This document shows positions 34,401-43,253 of a stretch of 64,000 nt of DNA, in pieces (position 1 is the first letter of the stretch; each line of letters opens with the position of its first letter). The notes below the pieces were generated by a model that had not been told where the DNA came from, did no database searches, and worked only from the letters and a program-made list of their open reading frames with translations. This stretch comes from Paraburkholderia largidicola (GTDB lineage: Bacteria; Pseudomonadota; Gammaproteobacteria; Burkholderiales; Burkholderiaceae). The translations under genes and the position numbers were made by a program. The stretch is taken from contig NZ_AP023176.1 in the NCBI RefSeq assembly GCF_013426895.1, positions 806,001 through 870,000 on the forward strand. Direction: 5' to 3'.

Positions 34401-37400
34401 ATGAAGCGCAATCCATTCTTCCGTCTGCTTGCGCGTCTGCGCGTGGGCCGCAAGCTGCTGCTGATCTATCTGCTTGACTTGACGGCCGTGGTGTACATCA
34501 GCGGCATCCTGATTCACGAGAAGTACATTTCGATCGACTTCTCGAACAAGGAGATCGTCGGTAACGCGTATATCGGCACGGTCCGCGATGCGCTGATCGA
34601 CGTAGCGATGGCGGGCGCGGGACAGCGTCCGCCCGCCGGGCGCCTGAACAATTCGCAGGCGGATCTCGCCAGCACGGAAGCACGCTACGGCGCACATCTG
34701 GAAAGCGCCGCGCTGAACACGCGCGTGCGCGCCGCGCTGGACGTGCTGGCGCGCGAGGCGCAGCCCACTGCCGCGCAAATCAACGAAGCGCTCGAAGCAT
34801 GCCGCGAGCTCGTGACACGCGTCGGCAATCAGTCGAACCTGATTCTCGATCCTGACCTCGACAGCTACTACGCGATGTCGCTGTCGATCCTGCGCTATCC
34901 GGCGCTGCTCGAATCGGTGAACCGGATTGGCCGGCAGTTACACGAAGGGCACGAAGGCTTGCACGCCGTGCGCTCGCACGACGAATTGCGCACGCGCTAT
35001 CTCGTGCTCGAAGGGCAACTCGATGCCGTGCTGCAAGGTTTGCGCTCCGACTTCTCCGAAGCGGGTGCGGCCAATCATGCACTCGACTCGACGCTCGGGC
35101 CGTCGATGGCGCGCATGCTCACGGCCGTCGAATCGTACCGGCACGCGGCGCGCATCATCATCGACAGCAACGGCGAGGTCGATCCCGCACTGCTGTCGAT
35201 CGTCGACGTGCAACAGCAGACACTCGTAGCCAGTGTGCAGGACACATGGCGCAGCACGGCGGATCAGCTCGACGGCCTGTTGCACGCGCGCGTGCGCGGC
35301 CTCTTCTCGCGCATGTGGCTGCATCTGGGCACGGCGCTCTTCCTGTTGTGCAGCATTCTCGGCATGGTGTATTTCGTCGCGCAGCAGATCTCGCGGCCGC
35401 TGCGGCAGCTGGCGCGCGTGATGGACACGGTGCGCCGGACGGGCGATCACACCGTGCGCGCGAGCTGGCACAGCCAGGATGAAATCGGCCAGCTGGTGCG
35501 CGGCTTCAACGAAATGCTCGAGCAGCTCGATCGCGAGCGCGACGTGCAGAAGGAACTCGCGGCGACGGCGCGTGCATCGGCCGCGCAGCATGCGCTCGTC
35601 GAATCGACACCCGTGCCGATGATGGTGACGGCCGTGCCCGGTCATGAAGTGCTGCACGCGAACCAGCCCGCGTTGTACTGGCTCAACGGCTGCACGACCG
35701 ACCCATGGGCGTTTGGCCTCGATTCGTCGGTGCGCGCGCGCTTTTTCCAGCAGTTGTCCGACCGCGACGCCGTCGACGAATTCGAAGTGCGCTGGAAAGC
35801 GAGCACCGAACCGACGTGGGCCATGCTGTCCGCGCGGCGTCTGAACTTCCAGGGCCGCGACGCCGTGCTGACGGCCTTCACGCCGATCAACCAGATCAAG
35901 CTGATGGAGCAGCGGCTCGAACTGTGGGCGAAGGTGTTCGAGGCATCGTCCGAAGCGATCCTGATTCTCGACCAGGAGCGGCGACTGCTGACGGCCAACG
36001 CGTCGTTCTATCGCGCGACGGGCTATCGCGCGGAAGATATTGCGGGCAAGCCGCCCGCGTTCATCGTTGCGGGCGCAACGGGCGGCGCGGTGATCACGGC
36101 GCTCGCGACGCTCGTCGACCGCTCCAGTTCATGGAACGGCGAAGCACAGATCAGGCGGCGTCAAGGTGGCGATTATCCGGCGTGGCTGATGATCAGCGCA
36201 GTGCGCGATAAACGCGGCAATGTTTCGCACTATATCTGCACACTGATCGACATCACGGATCGCAAGAAGAGCGAGGCGCGCATCGAGTTTCTCGCCGAGC
36301 ACGACGTGTTGACCGAACTGCCGAACCGCGCGCTCTTCACGAAGCGGCTGGGCGTGGCACTCGAACATGCGAAGCAGCATCAGCAGCGGGTGGCCGTGCT
36401 TTTCATCGACCTCGACCGCTTCAAGGACATCAACGATTCGCTTGGCCATCATATCGGCGACGGCTTGCTGCGTTCCGTATCGCGGCGTCTCGTGCAGGCC
36501 GTGCGCAGCAGCGATACCGTGAGCCGTCTGGGCGGCGACGAGTTCACGATGATTCTTTCCGACGTGGGCAGCGCGGCCGATGTCGCGCGCACCATCGACG
36601 AACGTCTGCTGCCGCTCGTGCGCGAGCCGCATGCGATCGGCGGCGTCACGCTGCAGGTTGCGTGCAGCGCGGGCGTGGCGCTCTATCCCGACGACGGCAC
36701 GGACATCGAGACGCTGATGCAGAACGCCGATGCCGCGATGTATCAGGCGAAGGCTGCGGGGCGCAACCTCGCGAAGTTCTTCTCGCCCGATATGGCCGAG
36801 CGCGCGCGTCAGCGCCTTGCGCTCGAAGCCTGCATGCGTACGGCCATCGAGCGGCACGAATTGCGGCTGGCGTTTCAGCCCTGTCTCGATGCGCAAACGG
36901 GCGCGCTCGTCAGCGTCGAAGGCTTGCTGCGTTGGAGCCATCCGCAACTGGGCGCGGTGACGCCCGCGCAGTTCATTCCGATTGCCGAAGAGACGCGGCT
37001 GATCATTCCGATCGGCGCATGGGTGATCGACGAAGCGTGCCGGCAGCTCGCGCGCTGGCGCAAGGACGAGTCGAGCGAGATGGGCGAGTTGCGCATGTCG
37101 ATCAATCTGTCTGCGATCCAGTTGCGCGACGCGGATATCGTCGATACGTTGCGGCGCAGTCTCGCGACGCATGGTGTCGCGCCGCAGCGGCTGGAACTCG
37201 AAATCACCGAGACGGTGTTGATGGATAGCGCGGAGAACTATCTCGACGCGATTCGCGCGATACGCGCGCTCGGCGTGAAGCTGTCGCTCGACGACTTCGG
37301 CACGGGCTATTCGAGCCTCAGCTATCTGAACCGTTTCCCGCTGGATCGATTGAAGATCGACCGGGCGTTCGTGCGCGACATGCTCGATGCACCAGCCGAT

Positions 37401-37604
37401 CTCGCCGTCATCAAGGCGATCATCGAGCTTGGGCATGAACTGGGTCTGCGCGTGGTCGCAGAGGGCGTCGAAAACGAGGACGAAGCGAATACGCTGCGCA
37501 GCATCGGTTGTGATGAATTGCAGGGATTCCTGTACTCGCCGGCGATATCCGCCGACGAACTCGAGGCATGGGTCGCGCAGCGGGTTGCGGCGGATGTCGA
37601 ATGA
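34401..37604 (+). CDS. membrane PAS-GGDEF-EAL cyclic-di-GMP protein
   Basis: A 1067-residue signalling protein (start ATG 34401; GTG 34356 or ATG 34359 would extend it by 14-15 residues). One transmembrane helix is near residues 16-35, a second near 310-332 after a periplasmic sensor region. HAMP follows (about 330-380), then two PAS domains (about 395-640), GGDEF with intact RLGGDEF near 711, and EAL, where the motif reads EGLLRW near 839. EAL landmarks SINLSAIQL, ELEITETVLMD, LDDFGTGYSS, KIDRAFV and AEGVEN are complete, so both synthesis and breakdown of c-di-GMP are possible. The sensed signal is unknown. It is a single gene with no obvious partner. Confidence 0.9.
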   Translation: MKRNPFFRLLARLRVGRKLLLIYLLDLTAVVYISGILIHEKYISIDFSNKEIVGNAYIGTVRDALIDVAMAGAGQRPPAGRLNNSQADLASTEARYGAHLESAALNTRVRAALDVLAREAQPTAAQINEALEACRELVTRVGNQSNLILDPDLDSYYAMSLSILRYPALLESVNRIGRQLHEGHEGLHAVRSHDELRTRYLVLEGQLDAVLQGLRSDFSEAGAANHALDSTLGPSMARMLTAVESYRHAARIIIDSNGEVDPALLSIVDVQQQTLVASVQDTWRSTADQLDGLLHARVRGLFSRMWLHLGTALFLLCSILGMVYFVAQQISRPLRQLARVMDTVRRTGDHTVRASWHSQDEIGQLVRGFNEMLEQLDRERDVQKELAATARASAAQHALVESTPVPMMVTAVPGHEVLHANQPALYWLNGCTTDPWAFGLDSSVRARFFQQLSDRDAVDEFEVRWKASTEPTWAMLSARRLNFQGRDAVLTAFTPINQIKLMEQRLELWAKVFEASSEAILILDQERRLLTANASFYRATGYRAEDIAGKPPAFIVAGATGGAVITALATLVDRSSSWNGEAQIRRRQGGDYPAWLMISAVRDKRGNVSHYICTLIDITDRKKSEARIEFLAEHDVLTELPNRALFTKRLGVALEHAKQHQQRVAVLFIDLDRFKDINDSLGHHIGDGLLRSVSRRLVQAVRSSDTVSRLGGDEFTMILSDVGSAADVARTIDERLLPLVREPHAIGGVTLQVACSAGVALYPDDGTDIETLMQNADAAMYQAKAAGRNLAKFFSPDMAERARQRLALEACMRTAIERHELRLAFQPCLDAQTGALVSVEGLLRWSHPQLGAVTPAQFIPIAEETRLIIPIGAWVIDEACRQLARWRKDESSEMGELRMSINLSAIQLRDADIVDTLRRSLATHGVAPQRLELEITETVLMDSAENYLDAIRAIRALGVKLSLDDFGTGYSSLSYLNRFPLDRLKIDRAFVRDMLDAPADLAVIKAIIELGHELGLRVVAEGVENEDEANTLRSIGCDELQGFLYSPAISADELEAWVAQRVAADVE

Positions 37605-37764
37605 TGCGCGGAATAGCGTGCGTATAACTTACCTGTGCGTTGTCATGAAGACGCGTGCGCGACGGGCCTGAAACGCGCTATGCCCCGACAACAAAGCGCT
37701 GGCGCGTGAATTGCGTGTCTGTAACTCCGATGGCGCCTATGCGCCAATCGACAGGGAGAGCGAC

Positions 37765-37944
37765 ATGAACCGCGATCAGGTCAAAGGTGTTGCGCAGCAG
37801 GTGAAGGGGAAGGTCAACGAAGTCGTCGGCAAGGTGACGGGCAATCGCACGCAGCAACTGAAGGGCGATTTGCAACAGGCGACTGGCACGGCTCGCAAGG
37901 CATTCGGCGACGGGAAGGAGAAAATCAGAAGGATGGGCCGGTGA
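37765..37944 (+). CDS. CsbD family stress-response protein
   Basis: A 59-residue hydrophilic protein: MNRDQVKGVAQQVKGKVNE, then GKVTGNRTQQLKGDLQQ and a basic C-terminus, the CsbD pattern. Members are abundant in general stress but their activity is not known. GGGAGAG lies seven bases before ATG 37765. A GGGCCGG...CCGGCCC inverted repeat (37935-37964) at its 3' end may serve as a bidirectional terminator with the convergent MFS gene; the following sequence has only short T-runs. Confidence 0.85.
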   Translation: MNRDQVKGVAQQVKGKVNEVVGKVTGNRTQQLKGDLQQATGTARKAFGDGKEKIRRMGR

Positions 37945-37983
37945 CGTTTCCGCCGCGCCGGCCCGTGTTCATTTAAAGAACCA

Positions 37984-39294
37984 TCAATGATCGTGCCGCA
38001 TGCAGGCCGCTGCAGGTTGCTGCGCGGCCTTGCGGCTCAGCATCAGCGTGACGACGGCCGACACGGCCAGCGTCGCGCCGACCACGTACAGGCCCGCTGC
38101 ATATCCGCCCGTCACGTTCTTGAGCCAGCCGATCGCAAACGGTCCGACGAAGCCGCCCAGGTTACCGACCGAATTGATCATCGCGATACCCGCTGCCGCG
38201 CCCGCGCCGGAGAGGAACATGCTCGGCATCGCCCACAGCGGCGCCTTCGCCGCGCTGATGCCGACATTGACGACCACCAGTGCAAGCACGATCATGAGCG
38301 CCGTGCCCGCCTGACCGGCGAAGATGAAGCCGACACACGCCAGCGCGCAAGGAATCACGACGTGCCACGTGCGCTCTTCCGTCCTATCCGAGTGCCGCGC
38401 CCACAACACCATCGCGATCACTGCCAGCACGCTCGGAATGCCCGTCAGCAGGCCCGTTTGCAGCGCGCTGAATCCATACTGGCGGATGATGAGCGGCGCC
38501 CACAGGCCCAGCGTATACAGGCCTGCTGACGTGCCGAAGTAGATCAGCGCGAGTGCGAGCACACGCGGATCGCGCAGCGCGCTCAGCGCGCCTGCCGTAT
38601 GTCCCGAGTGACCCTTGCGCTCGTCGGCTTCGGCCTTGAGTTTCGCGATCAGCCATTCGCGCTCGTCGTCCTTCAGCCAGTGCGCTTTCGACGGCGTGTC
38701 GGTCAAGAACTTCAATACGACGAAGCCGAGCACGACGGCAGGCACGGCCTCGATGATGTAGAGCAATTGCCAGTCGGAGAGACCGAACATCGGCGGCAAC
38801 TGCATGATCGCGCCGGAGATCGGCGAGCCGATGGCCGTCGAGATCGGCGCGGCGGCCATGAACCATGCAGCGGCGGCAGCGCGTTGCTTGCCCGGAAACC
38901 ACAGGCTCAGATACAGGATGATGCCCGGAAAGAAGCCCGCTTCCGCGACGCCCAGCACGAAGCGCAACACGTAGAAGCTGGTCGGTCCCGTGACGAACGC
39001 CGAAGCCGCTGACACGATGCCCCACGTCACCATCACGCGCGCGATCCAGATCCTGGCGCCGACCCGATGCAGGATCAGATTCGACGGCACTTCGAACAGA
39101 AAGTAGCCGATGAAGAACAGCCCACCGCCGAGGCCGAATGCCGTCGGCGACAGGCCGATTGCCTTGTTCATCGTCATGGCGGCGAAGCCGACGTTGACGC
39201 GATCGAGAAAGCTGACGAAGTAGAGCAGCATCACGAACGGAATGATCCGTAACATCAGCTTGCGCGCTACTCGCGATTCGAGTTCGGGTTGCAT
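37984..39294 (-). CDS. MFS transporter, anion:cation symporter family (probable tartrate/hydroxy-acid carrier)
   Basis: A 436-residue twelve-helix major facilitator. The N-terminal VSFLDRVNVGFAAMTMN, LRFVLGVAEAGFFPGIILYLSLWFP and DTPSKAHWLKDDEREWL middle loop are diagnostic of the ACS family (phthalate, tartrate, glucarate carriers such as TtuB). ATG 39294 is preceded by AAGGAGGAGAC. The gene lies 171 bp after the tartrate/D-malate dehydrogenase gene in the same orientation, and the dehydrogenase has a divergent LysR gene. Together these make an uptake-plus-oxidation module; the precise anion is inferred. Confidence 0.88.
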   Translation of the reverse strand: MQPELESRVARKLMLRIIPFVMLLYFVSFLDRVNVGFAAMTMNKAIGLSPTAFGLGGGLFFIGYFLFEVPSNLILHRVGARIWIARVMVTWGIVSAASAFVTGPTSFYVLRFVLGVAEAGFFPGIILYLSLWFPGKQRAAAAAWFMAAAPISTAIGSPISGAIMQLPPMFGLSDWQLLYIIEAVPAVVLGFVVLKFLTDTPSKAHWLKDDEREWLIAKLKAEADERKGHSGHTAGALSALRDPRVLALALIYFGTSAGLYTLGLWAPLIIRQYGFSALQTGLLTGIPSVLAVIAMVLWARHSDRTEERTWHVVIPCALACVGFIFAGQAGTALMIVLALVVVNVGISAAKAPLWAMPSMFLSGAGAAAGIAMINSVGNLGGFVGPFAIGWLKNVTGGYAAGLYVVGATLAVSAVVTLMLSRKAAQQPAAACMRHDH

Positions 39295-39465
39295 GTGTCT
39301 CCTCCTTGGAGGTTGAGCCGGGCTGTGCCGGACAATCCAGGCTTCACGCGTTGTCTGCCGTTTGCGGGTCAGTTGTCGTTGTGTGCGTGAAGCCTTTGGG
39401 CGCGTTTTTCGCTGCGCCCGGTGTCGCGGCGGCAGGAGCCGCGCGACCACGGAACTGCATCTGCG

Positions 39466-40548
39466 TTATGCGGCGACGGCTACCTTTTCGACGAGCGCGC
39501 ACACGGCTGCCGTCACTTGCGCCGTCGTTGCCTTGCCGCCGAGATCGCCCGTATGCAGCGACGGGTCCGCGGTGACGGTTTCGACTGCGCTCATCACGCG
39601 CTTCGCCGCTTCGAATTCACCGAGATGCTCGAGCAGCATCACGACCGACCAGAACGTGCCGATCGGATTCGCGAGGCCCTTGCCCATGATGTCGAATGCC
39701 GAACCGTGGATCGGCTCGAACATCGACGGATAGCGGCGCTCCGGGTCGATGTTGCCCGTCGGTGCGATGCCGAGGCTGCCCGCCAATGCGGCGGCGAGGT
39801 CGCTCAGGATGTCGGCGTGCAGGTTGGTCGCGACGATGGTGTCGAGCGATGCGGGGCGGTTGATCATGCGCGCCGTCGATGCATCGACGAGTTCCTTGTC
39901 CCATTTGACGTCGGGGAACTCCTTCGAAATCTGCAGCGCGATTTCATCCCACATCACCATGGCGTGACGCTGTGCGTTGCTCTTCGTGATGACGGTGAGG
40001 AGCTTGCGGGGGCGCGACTGCGCGAGACGGAACGCGAAGCGCATGATGCGCTCGACGCCGGCGCGCGTCATGATGGAGACGTCGGTGGCGGCTTCGATGG
40101 GATGGCCCTGATGCACGCGACCACCGACGCCCGAATATTCGCCTTCGGAGTTTTCGCGGACGATCACCCAGTTCAGCTCTTCGGGCGTGCAGCGCTTCAA
40201 CGGTGCGTCGATGCCGGGGAGAATGCGCGTCGGCCGGACGTTCGCGTATTGATCGAAGCCCTGGCAGATTTTCAGGCGCAGGCCCCACAGCGTCACGTGA
40301 TCGGGCACGTCGGGGTCGCCTGCCGAGCCGAACAGGATCGCGTCCTTGTTGCGGATTGCGTCGAGGCCGTCGGCGGGCATCATCACGCCGTGCTCGCGGT
40401 AGTAGTCGGCGCCCCAATCGAAGTTCTCGAACTCGAATCTGAAGCTGTTGCTGCTGCGCGCCAGCGCTTCCAGCACTTCCTTGCCCGCCGGCACGACTTC
40501 CTTGCCGATGCCGTCGCCGGGGATCGTCGCAATGGAATAGGTCTTCAT
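39466..40548 (-). CDS. ttuC: tartrate dehydrogenase / D-malate dehydrogenase (decarboxylating)
   Basis: A 360-residue beta-decarboxylating dehydrogenase. MKTYSIATIPGDGIGKEVVPAG opens it; GSAGDPDVPDHVTLWGLRLKICQGFDQYANVRP and VIVRENSEGEYSGVGG distinguish it from LeuB and match TtuC/DmlA. Lys (VITKSNAQRH) and Asp ligands (ELVDAS, ILSDLAAAL) are present. It uses NAD with Mn/Mg and K to oxidise tartrate or D-malate. ATG 40548 follows AAGGAGCGAGAC. Divergent from the LysR gene at 40657 across 108 bp. Activity on both tartrate and D-malate is typical, so the name covers both. Confidence 0.9.
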   Translation of the reverse strand: MKTYSIATIPGDGIGKEVVPAGKEVLEALARSSNSFRFEFENFDWGADYYREHGVMMPADGLDAIRNKDAILFGSAGDPDVPDHVTLWGLRLKICQGFDQYANVRPTRILPGIDAPLKRCTPEELNWVIVRENSEGEYSGVGGRVHQGHPIEAATDVSIMTRAGVERIMRFAFRLAQSRPRKLLTVITKSNAQRHAMVMWDEIALQISKEFPDVKWDKELVDASTARMINRPASLDTIVATNLHADILSDLAAALAGSLGIAPTGNIDPERRYPSMFEPIHGSAFDIMGKGLANPIGTFWSVVMLLEHLGEFEAAKRVMSAVETVTADPSLHTGDLGGKATTAQVTAAVCALVEKVAVAA

Positions 40549-40656
40549 GTCTCGCTCCTTCAATTGATATGGAATGGAACTGACTGTACCCAACTGGAAG
40601 CGCTGTAACCGGTGCTAAACTCAAAGCATCTTTAACTTAAATTCACAAATAGAGCA

Positions 40657-41577
40657 GTGACCGACACCGTTCAACCGACCGATCTGAGCTTTTTCTCGAC
40701 GCTTGCCGCGTCAGGCAGCCTGAGCGCGGCGGCGCGCGAACTGGGTTTGACGCCCGCGGCCGTGAGCAAGCGTCTGACGCAGATGGAGCAGCGCGCGGGC
40801 GTGCCGCTCGTGAACCGGACGACTCGCCGGATGATGCTGACGCCCGAAGGCGAGGTCTATCTGGAGCACGCGCGGCGAATACTCGATGAGATCGACGCGC
40901 TGTCCGAGCTGCTGGGCAGCGCGAAGAAGAGTCCGAAGGGACTGTTGCGGGTGAACGCGACGCTTGGTTTTGGGCGCAGTCATGTCGCACCGGCGATCTC
41001 GCGCTTCGTGCACCGCTATCCGCAGGTCGCGGTGCAGTTGCAGCTGTCCGTCACGCCGCCGCCGCTCACCGACGACGCGTTCGACGTCTGTATCCGCTTC
41101 GGCGAGCCGCCCGACACCCGCGTCGTCGCGCGGCGGCTTGCGCCGAATCGCAGACTGCTATGCGCGGCGCCTTCGTACATCGCCGAGTATGGGATGCCGC
41201 TCACGCCGCATGAACTGGTCAGGCATAACTGCATCGGCATACGGCAGGGCGACGAAGCGTATGGCGTGTGGCGGCTCGCGACGGGACGCGGCGCTGCGCG
41301 CAAGACAGAGGCGGTGCGCATCAACGGCAATCTGACGACCAACGACGGCGAGATCGCGGTGAAGTGGGCGCTCGAAGGGCACGGTGTTCTGATGCGTGCG
41401 GAGTGGGACGTCAACGAATATCTTGCGGATGGGCGGCTCGTTCAGGTGCTGCCGGGGTATGAGACGCCGGGCGCCGATATTTTTGCGGTGTATTCGCAAA
41501 GGCATCAGATGTCGGCGCGGATCAGGACGTTTGTCGATTTTATTGCGGGGGAGTTGAGGGAGGCGCGGGAGGGGTGA
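40657..41577 (+). CDS. LysR family transcriptional regulator (probable TtuA/DmlR-like)
   Basis: A 306-residue LysR protein. The helix-turn-helix is residues about 8-65 (LSFFSTLAASGSLSAAARELGLTPAAVSKRLTQME), then RTTRRMMLTPEG and the effector domain. It starts with GTG at 40657 with no strong ribosome site, 108 bp from the divergent ttuC. By position it should control ttuC and the MFS gene, like DmlR in E. coli controls dmlA. The intergenic region contains an AT-rich patch (near 40625-40650) typical of LysR promoters; I could not fix an exact operator. Confidence 0.85.
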   Translation: MTDTVQPTDLSFFSTLAASGSLSAAARELGLTPAAVSKRLTQMEQRAGVPLVNRTTRRMMLTPEGEVYLEHARRILDEIDALSELLGSAKKSPKGLLRVNATLGFGRSHVAPAISRFVHRYPQVAVQLQLSVTPPPLTDDAFDVCIRFGEPPDTRVVARRLAPNRRLLCAAPSYIAEYGMPLTPHELVRHNCIGIRQGDEAYGVWRLATGRGAARKTEAVRINGNLTTNDGEIAVKWALEGHGVLMRAEWDVNEYLADGRLVQVLPGYETPGADIFAVYSQRHQMSARIRTFVDFIAGELREAREG

Positions 41578-41584
41578 CGGTCGT

Positions 41585-41601
41585 GCCACCAATACCGTGC
41601 A
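41585..41601. promoter_or_regulatory. possible NtrC site (weaker)
   Basis: GCCACC-AATAC-CGTGCA fits the NtrC palindrome TGCACC-N5-GGTGCA with three mismatches. Located about 160-180 bp before the sigma-54 promoter of the nitrate operon. Given modest weight alone. Confidence 0.35.
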
Positions 41602-41645
41602 TCACACGATTGATCCGCACGCAAAGCACGCCCACAGTGCTGCGC

Positions 41646-41662
41646 TGCACCAGCAAAGTGCC
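41646..41662. promoter_or_regulatory. NtrC-type enhancer site
   Basis: TGCACC-AGCAA-AGTGCC matches the NtrC consensus except at one or two positions of the second half-site. It lies about 100 bp upstream of the -24/-12 promoter, the usual enhancer distance. NtrC itself is not encoded in the window. Confidence 0.55.
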
Positions 41663-41762
41663 ATCGAGCCTCACCATGAATCAGTGAGCAGCCTCGCGGT
41701 AGACCTGGAAAAACTCCGGCAAACCCAAGCCAGAAAAGCCTTAGCACCAACATCAACCCGCA

Positions 41763-41778
41763 TGGCACACACCTTGCC
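41763..41778 (+). promoter_or_regulatory. sigma-54 promoter of the nitrate assimilation operon
   Basis: TGGCACA-CACC-TTGC matches the -24/-12 consensus (GG at 41764-41765, GC at 41776-41777, ten bases between). Transcription should start near 41789, just before the leader hairpin. This implies NtrC-dependent induction under nitrogen limitation. Confidence 0.75.
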
Positions 41779-41792
41779 TTTATCACCCCACA

Positions 41793-41812
41793 GCGGCTCA
41801 ACGACGAGCCGC
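41793..41812 (+). promoter_or_regulatory. ANTAR-type leader hairpin with hexanucleotide loop
   Basis: GCGGCTC pairs perfectly with GAGCCGC around the six-base loop AACGAC. Loops with A at position 1 and G at position 4 are what ANTAR antiterminators such as NasR and NasT bind in nitrate-assimilation leaders. It sits directly at the predicted 5' end of the mRNA and before the terminator-like stem. No antiterminator gene is in the window. Confidence 0.6.
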
Positions 41813-41845
41813 AAAGCAGCATCCCCCAAGTACTGACGAATTTTG

Positions 41846-41900
41846 GACAACGGCGTCCCCTGAATCTGGTCTCGCACCCGATTCGCGGGACGCCGTAGTC
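41846..41900 (+). terminator. leader terminator/attenuator hairpin before the nitrate transporter gene
   Basis: ACGGCGTCCC (41850-41859) pairs with GGGACGCCGT (41887-41896), and GAC/GTC extend the stem past an A-A mismatch. It ends 18 bp before the transporter start. The following GTTTAC gives only a short T-run. With the ANTAR-type hairpin upstream it looks like a nitrate-responsive attenuator; it may also be a rho-assisted site. Confidence 0.55.
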
Positions 41901-41917
41901 GTTTACAGGCCCGGAAC

Positions 41918-43219
41918 ATGACCGACAAAGCCACATCGATCGATCTGCTGAACTGGCGCACGCCCGCCATGCGCGCTTTCCACTTCGCGTGGATGGCGTT
42001 CTTCGTCTGCTTCTTCGCGTGGTTCGCGTGCGCGCCGCTGATGCCGCTCATCAAGCAGGAGTTCCACCTCACGGCGGATCAGGTCGCGAACATCAACATC
42101 GCCGCCGTATCGATCACGATTCTCGTGCGTCTGATCGTCGGTCCGATGTGCGATCGCTTCGGTCCGCGCAAGGTCTACGTCGCGTTGATGGTGGTCGGTG
42201 CGTTGCCCGTGCTCGGCGCCGCGCTCGCGCACAGCTACACGATGTTTCTGTTGTGCCGGCTCGGCATCGGCGCAGTCGGCGCGAGCTTCGTCATCACGCA
42301 ATATCACACCTCGGTGATGTTCGCGCCCAACGTGGTCGGCACCGCGAACGCGACGAGTGCAGGTTGGGGCAACGCAGGCGCAGGCGCTGCACAGATGCTC
42401 GTGCCGCTGATGCTCGCTGGGGCCGTCGCGCTGGGCGCGAGCAACGCCGACGCATGGCGTCTGACGCTCGTGCTGCCGGGCATCGCGATGCCCATCATGG
42501 CCGCGCTCTACTGGCGCTTCACGCAGGATTGCCCGCAAGGCAATTTCACGGAACTGCGCGCACGCGGCATCGCCATCGATAGCGGCAAGAAAGGCGGCTG
42601 GGCGAGCCTGCTCGCGGCATCGCGCAACTATCGCGTGTGGATGCTGTTCGTCACCTACGCCGCGTGCTTCGGCGTCGAGGTGTTCATCCACAACGTCGCG
42701 GCCATCTATTACGTCGATCACTTCCAGCTGTCGCTGCGCGACGCCGGTCTCGCGGCGGGCAGCTTCGGCCTGCTCGCGATCTTCGCGCGCCCGCTCGGCG
42801 GTCTGCTGTCGGACTGGGGTGCGAAGCGTCGCGGACTGTCCGCACGCTCCATGCTGCTGTTCGCACTGATCGCCGGCGAAGGCGTGGGCCTGCTTCTGTT
42901 CTCGCAGGCAAGCCACGCGGCGCTCGCCGTGATCGCGATGCTGCTGTTCGGGCTCTTCACACACATGGCGTGCGGCGCGACCTACGCGCTCGTGCCGTTC
43001 ATCGACCGCAAGGCGCTTGGCGGCGTGGCGGGCATCGTCGGCGCGGGCGGCAATGTCGGCGCGGTGGCGGCGGGCTTCCTGGCGAAGGGCATGGGCGACC
43101 TGCATCAAACCCTGCTGACGCTCGGCGGCTTCGTCAGCGCGTCCGCGATCTGTGCGATCGCCGTGCGCTTTTCCGCCGAACACACTGCTCGCGATACCGC
43201 ACTCGGTGCAACGAATTAA
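41918..43219 (+). CDS. nitrate/nitrite transporter (NarK/NasA-type MFS)
   Basis: A 433-residue twelve-helix MFS protein of the nitrate-nitrite porter family. The signature ATSAGWGNAGAGAAQMLVP and the second-half GGNVGAVAAGFLAKG glycine motif carry the substrate path; GPMCDRFGPRKVY is the MFS loop. WRTPAMRAFHFAWMAFF at the N-terminus is typical of NasA-type assimilatory carriers. It takes up nitrate, and perhaps exports nitrite, at the inner membrane. It is the first gene of the operon with nirB, nirD and the nitrate reductase fusion, downstream of the sigma-54 promoter and leader hairpins. ATG 41918. Confidence 0.92.
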   Translation: MTDKATSIDLLNWRTPAMRAFHFAWMAFFVCFFAWFACAPLMPLIKQEFHLTADQVANINIAAVSITILVRLIVGPMCDRFGPRKVYVALMVVGALPVLGAALAHSYTMFLLCRLGIGAVGASFVITQYHTSVMFAPNVVGTANATSAGWGNAGAGAAQMLVPLMLAGAVALGASNADAWRLTLVLPGIAMPIMAALYWRFTQDCPQGNFTELRARGIAIDSGKKGGWASLLAASRNYRVWMLFVTYAACFGVEVFIHNVAAIYYVDHFQLSLRDAGLAAGSFGLLAIFARPLGGLLSDWGAKRRGLSARSMLLFALIAGEGVGLLLFSQASHAALAVIAMLLFGLFTHMACGATYALVPFIDRKALGGVAGIVGAGGNVGAVAAGFLAKGMGDLHQTLLTLGGFVSASAICAIAVRFSAEHTARDTALGATN

Positions 43220-43253
43220 ATCAATGAATCCCCTCTCTGACAGGATCGGCGAC

